NCBI RefSeq assembly: GCF_016907925.1
Contig: NZ_JAFBCZ010000012.1
Location: 62,001-126,000 of the forward strand
Length of the DNA stretch: 64,000 nucleotides
Direction of reading: 5' to 3'
From: Herpetosiphon giganteus
GTDB lineage: Bacteria; Chloroflexota; Chloroflexia; Chloroflexales; Herpetosiphonaceae
Positions 53,617 through 62,289 of this stretch are shown here, in pieces. The translations under genes were made by a program, and so were the position numbers. Position 1 is the first letter of the stretch; each line of letters starts with the position of its first letter. The notes below the pieces were generated by a model. It saw only the letters and a list, made by a program, of their open reading frames with translations, had not been told where the DNA came from and ran no database searches.

Positions 53617-55036
53617 CCAGCCAACCGATCTCTGCATTATTATGCATGCTCACGCGCCGTTTGTGCGCCAACCTGGGCCTTCGAGCCATGGCGAGGAAGA
53701 ATTGCATGGCTTGATGGCCGATTGCTATATTCCGCTGCTGCGTGGCCTTGCCGACCTGATTGAGCAAAACAAAGCGGTTAAAATGGGCTTGGCCATTAGC
53801 CCCATTCTCTTGCATCAATTGAATGATCCTGTCGTGCAAAAGCATATGTTGCATCATCTTGATGAGGCGATTGCGCAGGCCGAGCGCCGCCTTGAAGCTG
53901 CCAAGGGTGGCGATGAACATAGTGCCTACTTGGCGCAATTTTATTTGCAATTGCACCAACGCACCTTGCACGTGTTTGAAAAGCAGTGGAGCCGCAATAT
54001 TGTGGCCATGACCCGCGAGTTGGTCGAGGCCGAAGCGCTCGAAGTGCTGGGCCATACCGCCACCTACCCCGTGCCGCATTTGTACGATCGGCCAACTTTG
54101 CGCACGCAAGTGGAAGTTGGCACGATTGCCTTGATGCACATGCTCGGCCAAACCCCAAGCGTGCTCTGGAGCGCCGAAGATCCAGTTACGCCCGAATGGG
54201 AGCAGATTCTCAAGCCGCTCGATATGCGGGCCTTGGTGGGCACTGCCAACCCTGAATTGCGCGGCCAAGCGCTTTCGTGGCTTTCCGAAGCTCGCCAAAC
54301 AACCGTTATTACGCCCGATCAACGTTTATTAACCCATATTCGCTCGGTTGGTTTGGGCTATCCTGGCGATCCGCTGTATCGCACGCCGATGCCAATTCCG
54401 CTGGATGATGGCATGCTGAGCCGTGATGGCAACGCCTATGATCCGTTTTATGCCTATGCCCGCGCTCGCCAGCATGCCCGCCATTTTACTGCGGTGCTAA
54501 CTGAAACTGCCAGCAATGGCCAGCCGTTGGTGATTGTGGCGGATATGGAATTGTTTGGCAGCGGTTGGTTTGAGGGTGGGTTATGGCTGCGCACTTTGCT
54601 CGAAGAATTGCCAAGTCATTTTCGCTTAGTTACGCCAAGCACCTTGCTAAAACGGCATAAACCAAGCGTGGTTGTGCCACCACAGCATTTTTCGGGGATT
54701 ATTGATGGTCGTTTGAGCGCTGCTCATCGCCAATTACAAGCTGCGGTTGCTGAATATCCGCAAGCCTATGGCGACCGCGAACAGGTGCTCAACCAAGCGG
54801 CGCGCGAGTTTTTGCTGGCCCAATCGGGCGATTGGGATCGTTGGGTTGGCACGCCAGGCGCTGATTATGCGAATGCCCGCCGTAGTGACCACCTGCAAAA
54901 GTTCGATTGGCTGATGCAGTTGTTGCCCCATGAAACCTTGTTGCCAGTTGCAGCGCGTGAATTTGCCGCCTTGCAAGAGCGCGACAATCCTTTTCCTACC
55001 CTCAATTATCGGTTGTTTGGGGATTTTGAACGATGA
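53597..55036 (+). CDS. Glycoside hydrolase family 57 protein
   Basis: A 479-residue protein of the GH57 (DUF1957) superfamily. The first motif MHAHAPFVRQPG (H-x-H) is at the N-terminus, and VIVADMELFGSGWFEGG has the catalytic-type Asp of motif 4. The nucleophile motif of branching enzymes (WxPE) is not intact; the nearest match is LWSAEDPV. Family members are alpha-amylase, branching enzyme or 4-alpha-glucanotransferase, so the activity is uncertain. It overlaps DUF2270 by 20 bases and PP2C by 4. Confidence 0.82.
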   Translation: MEKPTTNQPTDLCIIMHAHAPFVRQPGPSSHGEEELHGLMADCYIPLLRGLADLIEQNKAVKMGLAISPILLHQLNDPVVQKHMLHHLDEAIAQAERRLEAAKGGDEHSAYLAQFYLQLHQRTLHVFEKQWSRNIVAMTRELVEAEALEVLGHTATYPVPHLYDRPTLRTQVEVGTIALMHMLGQTPSVLWSAEDPVTPEWEQILKPLDMRALVGTANPELRGQALSWLSEARQTTVITPDQRLLTHIRSVGLGYPGDPLYRTPMPIPLDDGMLSRDGNAYDPFYAYARARQHARHFTAVLTETASNGQPLVIVADMELFGSGWFEGGLWLRTLLEELPSHFRLVTPSTLLKRHKPSVVVPPQHFSGIIDGRLSAAHRQLQAAVAEYPQAYGDREQVLNQAAREFLLAQSGDWDRWVGTPGADYANARRSDHLQKFDWLMQLLPHETLLPVAAREFAALQERDNPFPTLNYRLFGDFER

Positions 55037-55836
55037 CAACCTACACTTGGCTTGGCCAAAACCAGCCACATCTTGATACCATGTTCGTTCATGACCTTGG
55101 CTCAATGGTTTTTGCCAGTTTTGGCGGGGTAACCGCCCAAGGCGCACACAAAAACGAAGATGCCGCTGCAATCTTCATCGATCCTGCTGGGGCTTGGGAA
55201 TTGGCCTTGGTGATCGATGCTCATCATTCGGCTCAAAGTGCGCAGCTGATTTTGAACACGGTGGTTGAAGCCGAAAGCCAACTGCGCGATTGCTTGAACC
55301 AACCCTTGAATCAAGCCTTTTTTAGCCTTGATCGGGCTTTGCTTGATTTGTTTCGCAGCAATAGCTTTCGGGCGCAGTGTGCCACAATTCAAGGCGAAGC
55401 TTCGTGCCTGTTTGTGGCGCGCAAAGATGAATATGTTTGGTATTGGGCGGTCGGCGATTGCATTGGCTATATTTTTCATCCCAGCATTGCGCGGCTTGGC
55501 GAGATGCAGCTCAATCAACGCCGTTTCTACGAATGGATTGGCAATGTCAATACCTGGGATGGTGTGTTGCCCTCGTATTCCACCGGCATTCGTTTGCTGC
55601 AACCTGGGCTGACCACGCTGATGCTCACCACCGACGGCTTGCTCGAATGCGGCAAACGCCCATTTGAGCAACCAACCACCTTGTATAACACCGTTTGTTG
55701 GCAGCATAGCACGCTGCCTCGCGCCGCCCGTGCCTTGCTCGAACGCGTGCAAACCGAAGGCGGTCGCGATAGTGCAACCGTCATTTTGTGGCAATTTGAT
55801 AGCACCTGGGCTGGAATGAATCGCGACTTCCGCTAA
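55033..55836 (+). CDS. PP2C-like Ser/Thr phosphatase, degenerate metal site
   Basis: A 267-residue protein with the PP2C pattern: GAHKNEDAAAIF (R/K-x-NED), LVIDAHHSAQ in place of DGxGG, VGDCIGYI, TTDGLLECG and GRDSATVILW. The aspartates that bind metal are mostly kept, but the DG is DA, so activity is possible though not sure. ATGA overlaps the GH57 stop. It may regulate glucan metabolism through dephosphorylation; inferred from the operon only. Its 3' end overlaps the convergent methyltransferase gene by 56 bases. Confidence 0.72.
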   Translation: MTTYTWLGQNQPHLDTMFVHDLGSMVFASFGGVTAQGAHKNEDAAAIFIDPAGAWELALVIDAHHSAQSAQLILNTVVEAESQLRDCLNQPLNQAFFSLDRALLDLFRSNSFRAQCATIQGEASCLFVARKDEYVWYWAVGDCIGYIFHPSIARLGEMQLNQRRFYEWIGNVNTWDGVLPSYSTGIRLLQPGLTTLMLTTDGLLECGKRPFEQPTTLYNTVCWQHSTLPRAARALLERVQTEGGRDSATVILWQFDSTWAGMNRDFR

Positions 55837-56530
55837 ACAAATGGGCCAAGCCACCCCAAATTGGCTGATGCTCGATGGACAAACCAGCTTGCTTGAAGGC
55901 TTGTAGCACATGCTTGCCTGTGCCAAAACGCTGAGCCAACGGTGCAAGCTGACGGTAAGGCAAGCTCGGCGCTCCCAAACCACGTGCCAACAATGGGACA
56001 ACCGTTTGTAAATAGATATGGCCCAAACTGCTCACCCATGAATTGCCTGTGCCAACCTCAATCAAGCTAAACCGCCCATCTGGCCGCAGCAAACGCCGAA
56101 TTTCGCCTGCAAAACGCACCAATTCGCTATAACAAAACGTTTTTAATCCAAAACAACAGACTACGCGATCAAGGCTTTGGCTCGGTAGTCTGTTGGCAAA
56201 AATATCACAATTGTGTACTTCAATTCGCTCCAGATAAATTGGGTGCTTCAAAGGTTGTGCTACTAGATCGAGGGCAATTAACGAGCCGCGTCCTTGTAAC
56301 GCTTGCTCCAGCCAGGGCCAAGCCTCGCCGCCGCCACACAGCAAATCACCAACAACCATGCCTGGCTGAATCTGCGCCGTGGCGATACAGCGTTTGCGCC
56401 AAGCATTGATAATGCCCAAACTGCCGAGCGAACTAACCTGATCGTATGAGGGAGCCATTTGTTCAAACAGCGCTTGTAAATCGCTGTTATCAAACTGATC
56501 GGCTAAGCCATAATTGGGTGCTGAAATCAT
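55781..56530 (-). CDS. Class I SAM-dependent methyltransferase (UbiE/COQ5-like)
   Basis: A 249-residue protein. MAPSYDQVSSLGSLGI and GDLLCGGGEAWPWL (motif I) with DLVAQPLKHP (motif II acid) and LLRPDGRFSLIEVG (motif post-II) fit UbiE-type quinone or lipid methyltransferases. The glycine motif is CGGG rather than the usual CGTG. The 3' end overlaps the convergent PP2C gene. A GAGG site is nine bases upstream of its ATG. Confidence 0.78.
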   Translation of the reverse strand: MISAPNYGLADQFDNSDLQALFEQMAPSYDQVSSLGSLGIINAWRKRCIATAQIQPGMVVGDLLCGGGEAWPWLEQALQGRGSLIALDLVAQPLKHPIYLERIEVHNCDIFANRLPSQSLDRVVCCFGLKTFCYSELVRFAGEIRRLLRPDGRFSLIEVGTGNSWVSSLGHIYLQTVVPLLARGLGAPSLPYRQLAPLAQRFGTGKHVLQAFKQAGLSIEHQPIWGGLAHLFSGSRDSFQPRCYQIATK

Positions 56531-56591
56531 TGTGGAAACCTCACAAATAGCTGCTTGGTATCCACGATAGCGCTGGGATGTTACACCAATG

Positions 56592-57362
56592 TTACAAGGC
56601 CGCGTTGGCCAAGCGTTCGATCAAGCTGCGCATGCTCGGATCGACCTGCGTATGCTGGGCCAAAAATTCGACAATTGCCAAGGCTGAGGCTGGGCTATGC
56701 TGATAGCCTTGGACCCATGTGGCCAGCAACGGCTTCAAATCTGGCAGGCGTTGCTCGATGCGGCGTTCGTTGGCAAAAACATCGCCAGCAACAAGCCCAA
56801 ATTGCGGCCATGTGCCAATTAATTCCAGCACTCGATCGACCGCAAAATGTTGGATAAAGCGCTGCGCCGAAAGCCACTCACCTCGCTGATAGCGGCACAA
56901 GCCAATATACAAACAGGTTAATGCTTCGCCCAATAACCAGCTAGGCTGTTGGCGATTGGGCGTTGGGAGCGCAAGCTGTGGCAAGCCAATCGCAGCATCA
57001 ACGTGAGCTGCTTTCCAAATAATCTGGCCTGGTGCAAAGGGAATATTGGGCAATTCTGCTGGTTCGAACACCGCAAACTCACAAAAAATCTCGTCGCTAT
57101 AAAGTACTTTATAGCCATCGACGGTATTTTGAAAGGCATAACTAATTGGCTGAATCGCCGCCAGCCAACCAAGATCATTCAAAAATTGGGCTTTGCTGCC
57201 AGCTTCGACGATGGCAAAAAAATCGAGATCTGACCATTGATCAAGCCGTTCGCGTTCTAAGCCAACCGAGCCAAGCCCGATTAAGGCCAAGCCATGGCCA
57301 CTGGCTGCCAGCGCTTGACCAATCGCAGCCAAGCGTTCTAAAAGTTGTTGGGGGGTAGGCAT
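56592..57362 (-). CDS. Nucleotidyltransferase-fold protein
   Basis: A 256-residue protein. GLGSVGLERERLDQWSDLDFFAIV fits the GS-x(10-13)-D-x-D metal motif of the polymerase-beta-like nucleotidyltransferases, as in aminoglycoside adenylyltransferases. Residues after ~130 are helical and could bind the acceptor. ATG 57362 has GGAGG upstream; an ATG nine codons earlier lacks it. Could be an antibiotic-modifying enzyme or a housekeeping one; no acceptor evidence. Confidence 0.75.
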   Translation of the reverse strand: MPTPQQLLERLAAIGQALAASGHGLALIGLGSVGLERERLDQWSDLDFFAIVEAGSKAQFLNDLGWLAAIQPISYAFQNTVDGYKVLYSDEIFCEFAVFEPAELPNIPFAPGQIIWKAAHVDAAIGLPQLALPTPNRQQPSWLLGEALTCLYIGLCRYQRGEWLSAQRFIQHFAVDRVLELIGTWPQFGLVAGDVFANERRIEQRLPDLKPLLATWVQGYQHSPASALAIVEFLAQHTQVDPSMRSLIERLANAAL

Positions 57363-57537
57363 GGCGTGCCTCCATTGATTAAGCCTCAAACTACCGCATA
57401 GCTCTAAGTTTGGGCGATTCAGCCTCGTATGGTAGCATACAACTCCGCCCTAAGCCGCATAGCAATTGTGTCACTGTATGTCACAATGCTGCTGTTTACT
57501 AGCAAGCGCATTGCATAGCGTCAAGCAAGGAGGGTTT

Positions 57538-58005
57538 ATGCCCAGCTATCAGCTTGCCCAACTGAATATTGGCACGATTAAAGCGCCATTAGATACACCG
57601 CTCATGGCCGATTTTACCAATAATTTGGATCGAATTAATGCCTTAGCTGAAGCAAGCGATGGCTTCGTTTGGCGCTTAAAAGATGATTCTGGCAATGCGA
57701 CTGATTATCGCCCACTCGACCCGCTGACGATTGTGAATATGTCGGTTTGGCGCGATCTCGATGCCTTGATGCACTATGTCTATAAATCGGAGCATGTGGC
57801 GATTATGCGGCGACGCAGAGAATGGTTCGAGCGCATGGATACAGCTTTTATGGTACTCTGGTGGGTTCCAGCAGGCCACGAACCAACTGTCGCCGAAGCC
57901 CTTGAGCGCTTAGAATACTTACGCGCCAATGGCGAGAGTAGTGCTGCGTTTAGTTTTCGCAAGCCATTTGCCGCGCCCGACCAACAGCTTTCAGCCGAGG
58001 CTTAA
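57538..58005 (+). CDS. DUF3291-family protein
   Basis: A 155-residue single-domain protein: YQLAQLNIGTIKAPLDTPLM, a DRINALAEASDGFVWRL segment, NMSVWRDLDALMHYVY and RRREWFERM are hallmarks of DUF3291, whose fold is ferredoxin-like and whose role is unknown. ATG 57538 follows AAGGAGGG. It is followed after 3 bases by the GNAT gene, so they form a pair. Confidence 0.87.
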   Translation: MPSYQLAQLNIGTIKAPLDTPLMADFTNNLDRINALAEASDGFVWRLKDDSGNATDYRPLDPLTIVNMSVWRDLDALMHYVYKSEHVAIMRRRREWFERMDTAFMVLWWVPAGHEPTVAEALERLEYLRANGESSAAFSFRKPFAAPDQQLSAEA

Positions 58006-58008
58006 TCA

Positions 58009-58482
58009 ATGGCTGAACTGTATTTACGCCCAGTCGAAGAGGCCGATCTGCCCAGCTTTTTCGCGCAGCAACAAGATCCAGTGGCGATTCACATGGCTGC
58101 CTTTACCGCCAAAGATTCCAGCGATGATGCTGCGTTTCAGGCGCATTGGCAAAAAATTATGGCCGATAGCAGCATCATCAAGCGGGCAATTATCTGTGAT
58201 AACCAACTGATTGGCCAGATTGCCCAATTTGAACAATTTGGCGAGCCAGAAGTGACCTATTGGCTCGATCGGCGCTATTGGGGCCAAGGGCTTGCCAGCC
58301 AAGCCTTGCAACTATTGCTCAACGAAATTACCCTGCGGCCATTGTTTGCCCGCGTCGCCCAAGATAATCACGGCTCGCTCAAGGTGTTAACCAAAGCTGG
58401 CTTTCAGATTATTGGTGAAGATTCGGGTTTTGCTCATGGCCGTGGTTGCGACGTAGCCGAATATGTGCTGCGGCTCGATTGA
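58009..58482 (+). CDS. GNAT-family N-acetyltransferase
   Basis: A 157-residue acetyltransferase of the RimJ/RimL-like group: LYLRPVEEADLPSFF start, YWLDRRYWGQGLASQALQLLL (acetyl-CoA loop, R-x-x-G-Q/G-G-x-A) and ARVAQDNHGSLKVLTKAGFQIIGE. The acceptor is unknown; such proteins acetylate proteins, antibiotics or small amines. Coupled to DUF3291. Confidence 0.88.
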   Translation: MAELYLRPVEEADLPSFFAQQQDPVAIHMAAFTAKDSSDDAAFQAHWQKIMADSSIIKRAIICDNQLIGQIAQFEQFGEPEVTYWLDRRYWGQGLASQALQLLLNEITLRPLFARVAQDNHGSLKVLTKAGFQIIGEDSGFAHGRGCDVAEYVLRLD

Positions 58483-58534
58483 TCCACCCTACGTCCGAGT
58501 TAGTATGAGTTTGTTTTTTTAGGAGGATAACGCA

Positions 58535-59047
58535 ATGACTCAACCACCTATGCCACCGCAAGGTAGCTACCAATTGCCACCCCAAGGCAATTATCAAATG
58601 CCAACCAATGATCAAGCTGGCGGCAGCAAAGCCAAGGCGCTCTTGATTGGGCTGGGCGCTGTTGTTTTGGGTGCAATTATCTGGGGGCTTTTGGCCTATT
58701 TCACCGAACGAATCTTTTTCTACGTCGCTATTTTGATTGGGATGGGGATTAGCTATGCCATGATCTCGCCTTTTCGCAAGCCTGTCTCAAAAGCGATCCT
58801 TTTTTCCTTGGTTGTGCCAGCAATTCTTTTTACCTTGCTTTCATTGGAAATCGGTAGCCTGATTACCTTGGTGATCTTTTTGCAACGGGAGCCTGGAATT
58901 GAAATTCCATTAGGCCAAGCGATTTCGTTTGGCTTCGATGGGCTCTTAAGTGAAGAATGGTACAAAAGCAGCGATCATATTTTGACGGTTGTTTTTGGGG
59001 TCTTAGGGGCTGGCTTGGGCTTCTACAATACCTTGAAACGCTCGTAG
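58535..59047 (+). CDS. Small membrane protein, unknown
   Basis: A 170-residue protein: a Pro/Gln/Gly-rich N-terminus (MTQPPMPPQGSYQLPPQ) followed by four or so hydrophobic segments (ALLIGLGAVVLGAIIWGLLAY, FYVAILIGMGISYAMIS, KAILFSLVVPAILFTLLSL, LTVVFGVLGAGLGFY). AGGAGG lies nine bases before the ATG. The family is not recognised. It ends 10 bases before a perfect palindrome. Confidence 0.75.
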   Translation: MTQPPMPPQGSYQLPPQGNYQMPTNDQAGGSKAKALLIGLGAVVLGAIIWGLLAYFTERIFFYVAILIGMGISYAMISPFRKPVSKAILFSLVVPAILFTLLSLEIGSLITLVIFLQREPGIEIPLGQAISFGFDGLLSEEWYKSSDHILTVVFGVLGAGLGFYNTLKRS

Positions 59048-59056
59048 GGTTTAAGA

Positions 59057-59115
59057 TCCCCTCACCCCCCAACCCCTCGCCCGTGGCGCGGGCGAGGGGT
59101 TGGGGGGTGAGGGGA
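59057..59115. terminator. Perfect 27-bp inverted repeat between convergent genes
   Basis: Arms TCCCCTCACCCCCCAACCCC-type (59057-59083) and exact complement (59089-59115) with a 5-base loop. It lies between the small membrane protein stop and the pepF stop, and probably terminates both. The same arm family flanks 52613-52810. Confidence 0.85.
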
Positions 59116-59125
59116 TAAAGGAACC

Positions 59126-60943
59126 TTATTTATTGGCCAGCAATTGCTCCAAGCGATCAACATAGCTTGCCAACACGCGGAAGGCGGCCTCAACTGGCTC
59201 TGCTGAAGTCATATCAACCCCAGCCAATTTCAGCGCATCCAACGGGGCCAACGAGCTACCAGCGCTCAAGAATGCCAAATAGTTGCTTTGGGCATCGGGC
59301 TTGCCTGCCAACACACCTTCGGCCAAGGCATGGGCTGCGGCAATTCCGGTTGCATATTGATAGACATAGAAATTGGCGTACATATGGCCTGAGAAGGTGG
59401 CCCAGGTAATCCCCATGCGATCTGCATCGGGCACAACTTCTTCGCCATAGCCTTCGCGGAACAAATCGAACATGATGCCGTTGAGGGTGGCAGCGGTTAA
59501 TGGCTCGCCACGTTGGCCGCGTTCGTGAATTTCAAGCTCAAATTGGGCCAAAATTGGCATGATGAAGAAATAGCGATGGAAATTGCTCATGGCTTCTTCA
59601 ATCAAAGCAATTTGGAAATCTGGGTCTTGGTTGGTGTTAAACAAGTGGTTGCGCACCAAAGCTTGGTTGAAGTTTGAGGCGACTTCGGCCACAAACAAGC
59701 CATAGTTGCTATACACCGTTGGTTGGTTTTGCCAGGTCAGATACGAGTGCATCGAGTGGCCAAGCTCGTGGGCTAAGGTGCTCATGCCAAAAATATCGTT
59801 GTTGTAGTTCATCAAGATATAAGGCGGCGTGCCTTTCCAGCCACTCGAAAATGCTCCGGCGCTCTTGCCTTTGTTGGGGTAAATATCAACCCAGCGATCG
59901 TCGAGCAAGCCGCGTTTGGCAACGCTGGTGTAGCCTTCGCCCAACGGCTTCATGCCTTCAATAATCCAATCAACTGCTTCGGTGTAGGGAATATCAAGCT
60001 GTTTGGTGCTCAATGGCGCTTTAATGTCGTAGACATGCAATTGATCGTAGCCCAAGGCTTCGCGGCGTAAGCGCCAGTAGCGATGCCAAGTTGGGTAGTT
60101 TTTGCGCACCGTCGCCACCAATTGATGAAACACATCGGTTGGGATGTTGTTTTCGCCCAGTGCTGCGGCCAAGGCTGAGCTATAGTTGCGCACCCGTGCA
60201 TTGAAGACATGTTGTTTGACACAGGTCGCCATACAATTGGCCATGGTGTTTTTGTTGGCCAAGTGGGCATCGCTATAGTTTTCAAAGGCGGTGCGGCGCA
60301 CTTCCCGATCGGGGTCGGTCAGCAACAGGCCAATTGTGCCTTGGGTCAATTCCAATTCGGTTGCATCAGGGCCATGGGCCGCTGGATAGGCCAAATCAGC
60401 ATCGGTCAAAATGCGGTGGGTCGAGTTGGCTGAATCAAAGGCATCACTGACCAAACCCAACACTTGCTCAACTTCTGCTGAACGCACATGGGCTTGGCGA
60501 CGCTCAACTTCGTTGAAATATTGACCATAGCTGGCCAAATCGACGTTTTCTGCTTGCCATTGCTTCAGCGTTGCAAAGCCAATGCCAATAATTTCTGGCT
60601 CGATAAAGGCCGCGCTGGCCATCATGCGGGCATAAACCCCCATAACTCGATCCATTTTGGCTTTGGCTACTTGATCGGTGGTATCGACGCTATAAAACAG
60701 GCTGGCGTAAATGTAGAGCTTGCCTAGCCGTTCGTTAAGCTGATCGGCATAGTTTAGCGCTGCCAAGAGGGTTGGCGCACCTTCAGCCAAACGGCCTTGA
60801 TATTGTTCGATCTCAGCAATCGATTGCGCATAGGCATCGAGTGCTTGTTCCCATTCAGCATCAGAAGCGAAAACTTTGGTTGCATCCCACGTATCGGCGA
60901 GGGCTACTTCCTGACGAGTTGGGACTGTTGCAGCGGTTGTCAT
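59126..60943 (-). CDS. pepF: Oligoendopeptidase F (M3 zinc peptidase)
   Basis: A 605-residue peptidase. The zinc motif HELGHSMHSYL has His392 and His396, with the following Glu about 25 residues on (FVAEVASNFNQALV) giving the third ligand. The N-terminal helical domain (ADTWDATKVFASDAEWEQAL) is typical. It cuts short peptides and may process signals. ATG 60943 follows GGAG. No partner gene is linked. Confidence 0.94.
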   Translation of the reverse strand: MTTAATVPTRQEVALADTWDATKVFASDAEWEQALDAYAQSIAEIEQYQGRLAEGAPTLLAALNYADQLNERLGKLYIYASLFYSVDTTDQVAKAKMDRVMGVYARMMASAAFIEPEIIGIGFATLKQWQAENVDLASYGQYFNEVERRQAHVRSAEVEQVLGLVSDAFDSANSTHRILTDADLAYPAAHGPDATELELTQGTIGLLLTDPDREVRRTAFENYSDAHLANKNTMANCMATCVKQHVFNARVRNYSSALAAALGENNIPTDVFHQLVATVRKNYPTWHRYWRLRREALGYDQLHVYDIKAPLSTKQLDIPYTEAVDWIIEGMKPLGEGYTSVAKRGLLDDRWVDIYPNKGKSAGAFSSGWKGTPPYILMNYNNDIFGMSTLAHELGHSMHSYLTWQNQPTVYSNYGLFVAEVASNFNQALVRNHLFNTNQDPDFQIALIEEAMSNFHRYFFIMPILAQFELEIHERGQRGEPLTAATLNGIMFDLFREGYGEEVVPDADRMGITWATFSGHMYANFYVYQYATGIAAAHALAEGVLAGKPDAQSNYLAFLSAGSSLAPLDALKLAGVDMTSAEPVEAAFRVLASYVDRLEQLLANK

Positions 60944-60987
60944 TCCAAAACTCCTTCAACACACAGGTTTATGGCAATTGGCAACGA

Positions 60988-61746
60988 TTATTCATCGTCA
61001 TCATCATCAAAATCATCGTGATCATCGTCAAAATCAGCGTCGATGTCACCATTCGCAGGGCGGAGATTCAAGCGATGCAGCAAGCGCACCGCCAAAGCCC
61101 AGCCAGCTTCCGAAAAGTGCATGGTTTGTTTGTCGTGGCTGGTGGCCAACAATTCGAGCATCGCCCGATATTGGGGTGGCAAGCTAAATTCGAGTGGCAA
61201 GCTGTAACTGCCATCGTCATTGATGCTGCTATCGATTTCAATATCGGCATCGTAGGTGGCATGGGCATAGCCAAGCAACACGCCAGCATCTTCGCTCAAG
61301 GTCGCTAATTGCGCGCTATCATTCGGCAAGCGCTCAATCCGAAAATAATCGCCGCCAGTGCGCGAACGACGACGGCGGGCAACCCGATGTTCTTCAAAAG
61401 CCACAAACAAGCGTGAGCCGTTGGTTTGGGCTTCGACAGCTTGCCATGTCAACGTTTCGCCATCAAAGCGAAACCATTGATCGCGTGCTCCGGTCTCGAT
61501 TTGCAACAGATTGCCTGGTGCTTGCACATTCGGCATTTCTGGCAGCCGATCGATTTTATCCTTGAGCGTGACAACCCGATAATTGCGGGTGCGCAAACGG
61601 GCAATCAAGCCCAAGCCACGGGCTGATGTGAGGGTAAACGAGTGGCCATTGACTGTGCCCTCGCCCCGCAAAATCGGAATCATCGCCGTATCGGCAATTA
61701 AAAAGGTATTGACGCTCACTTCTTCAAGATCTGGCCGACGAACCAT
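60988..61746 (-). CDS. Hypothetical protein with an extremely acidic tail
   Basis: A 252-residue protein. The first 180 residues are beta-rich and contain a short Arg-rich segment (EEHRVARRRRSRTGG); the last ~17 are almost all Asp (ADFDDDHDDFDDDDDE). It starts right after the ruvC stop codon (TAGATG), so it is coupled to ruvC. Acidic tails of this kind mimic DNA or bind basic partners; here an involvement in DNA handling is possible. I recognise no family. Confidence 0.7.
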   Translation of the reverse strand: MVRRPDLEEVSVNTFLIADTAMIPILRGEGTVNGHSFTLTSARGLGLIARLRTRNYRVVTLKDKIDRLPEMPNVQAPGNLLQIETGARDQWFRFDGETLTWQAVEAQTNGSRLFVAFEEHRVARRRRSRTGGDYFRIERLPNDSAQLATLSEDAGVLLGYAHATYDADIEIDSSINDDGSYSLPLEFSLPPQYRAMLELLATSHDKQTMHFSEAGWALAVRLLHRLNLRPANGDIDADFDDDHDDFDDDDDE

Positions 61747-62244
61747 CTAGGAATCCTCCTGAATTCGGTTAAGATACGGTGCTGCGTAGGCGTGGCACAT
61801 GGCAACGGCAAGGGCATCGGCGGCATCATCGGGCTTGGGAATATGATCCAAATTGAGAGTCATTTGCACCAGATGTTGCATCTGCTTTTTGTCGGCGTTG
61901 CCATATCCAACCACGGCCTGTTTCACAGACAACGGTTTATATTCAAAAATTGGCAGTTTGGCTTGGCGCAACGCAAGCAAGGCCACGCCCCGCGCATGGC
62001 TTACGGCCATGGCAGTTGTCACATTTTTGGCAAAAAAGAGTTCTTCAACTGCCGCAACCACAGGTCGATACTCGGCCAAAACATGGGCTAAATCATTGTA
62101 AATGGTCACTAAGCGATCAGGCAATGGCTGTTTGGCTGGCGTGGTAAAAGCACCATAGGCAATCATCGTCAAATCGCTGCCATCAGCCTCAATAATGCCC
62201 CAGCCCATAATTGCTGTACCTGGGTCAATCCCGATAATTCGCAT
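61747..62244 (-). CDS. ruvC: Holliday junction resolvase RuvC
   Basis: A 165-residue nuclease that cleaves four-way junctions. The acidic residues are in IGIDPGTAIMGWG (Asp7), VEELFFAKN (Glu) and KPDDAADALAVAMCHA (two Asp). Length is normal. No ruvA or ruvB is present in the window. The next gene is directly coupled. Confidence 0.97.
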   Translation of the reverse strand: MRIIGIDPGTAIMGWGIIEADGSDLTMIAYGAFTTPAKQPLPDRLVTIYNDLAHVLAEYRPVVAAVEELFFAKNVTTAMAVSHARGVALLALRQAKLPIFEYKPLSVKQAVVGYGNADKKQMQHLVQMTLNLDHIPKPDDAADALAVAMCHAYAAPYLNRIQEDS

Positions 62245-62289
62245 TCTGCTTCCTCAATGATCGTGCTGCTTGCATTATAACGGGTTTCG

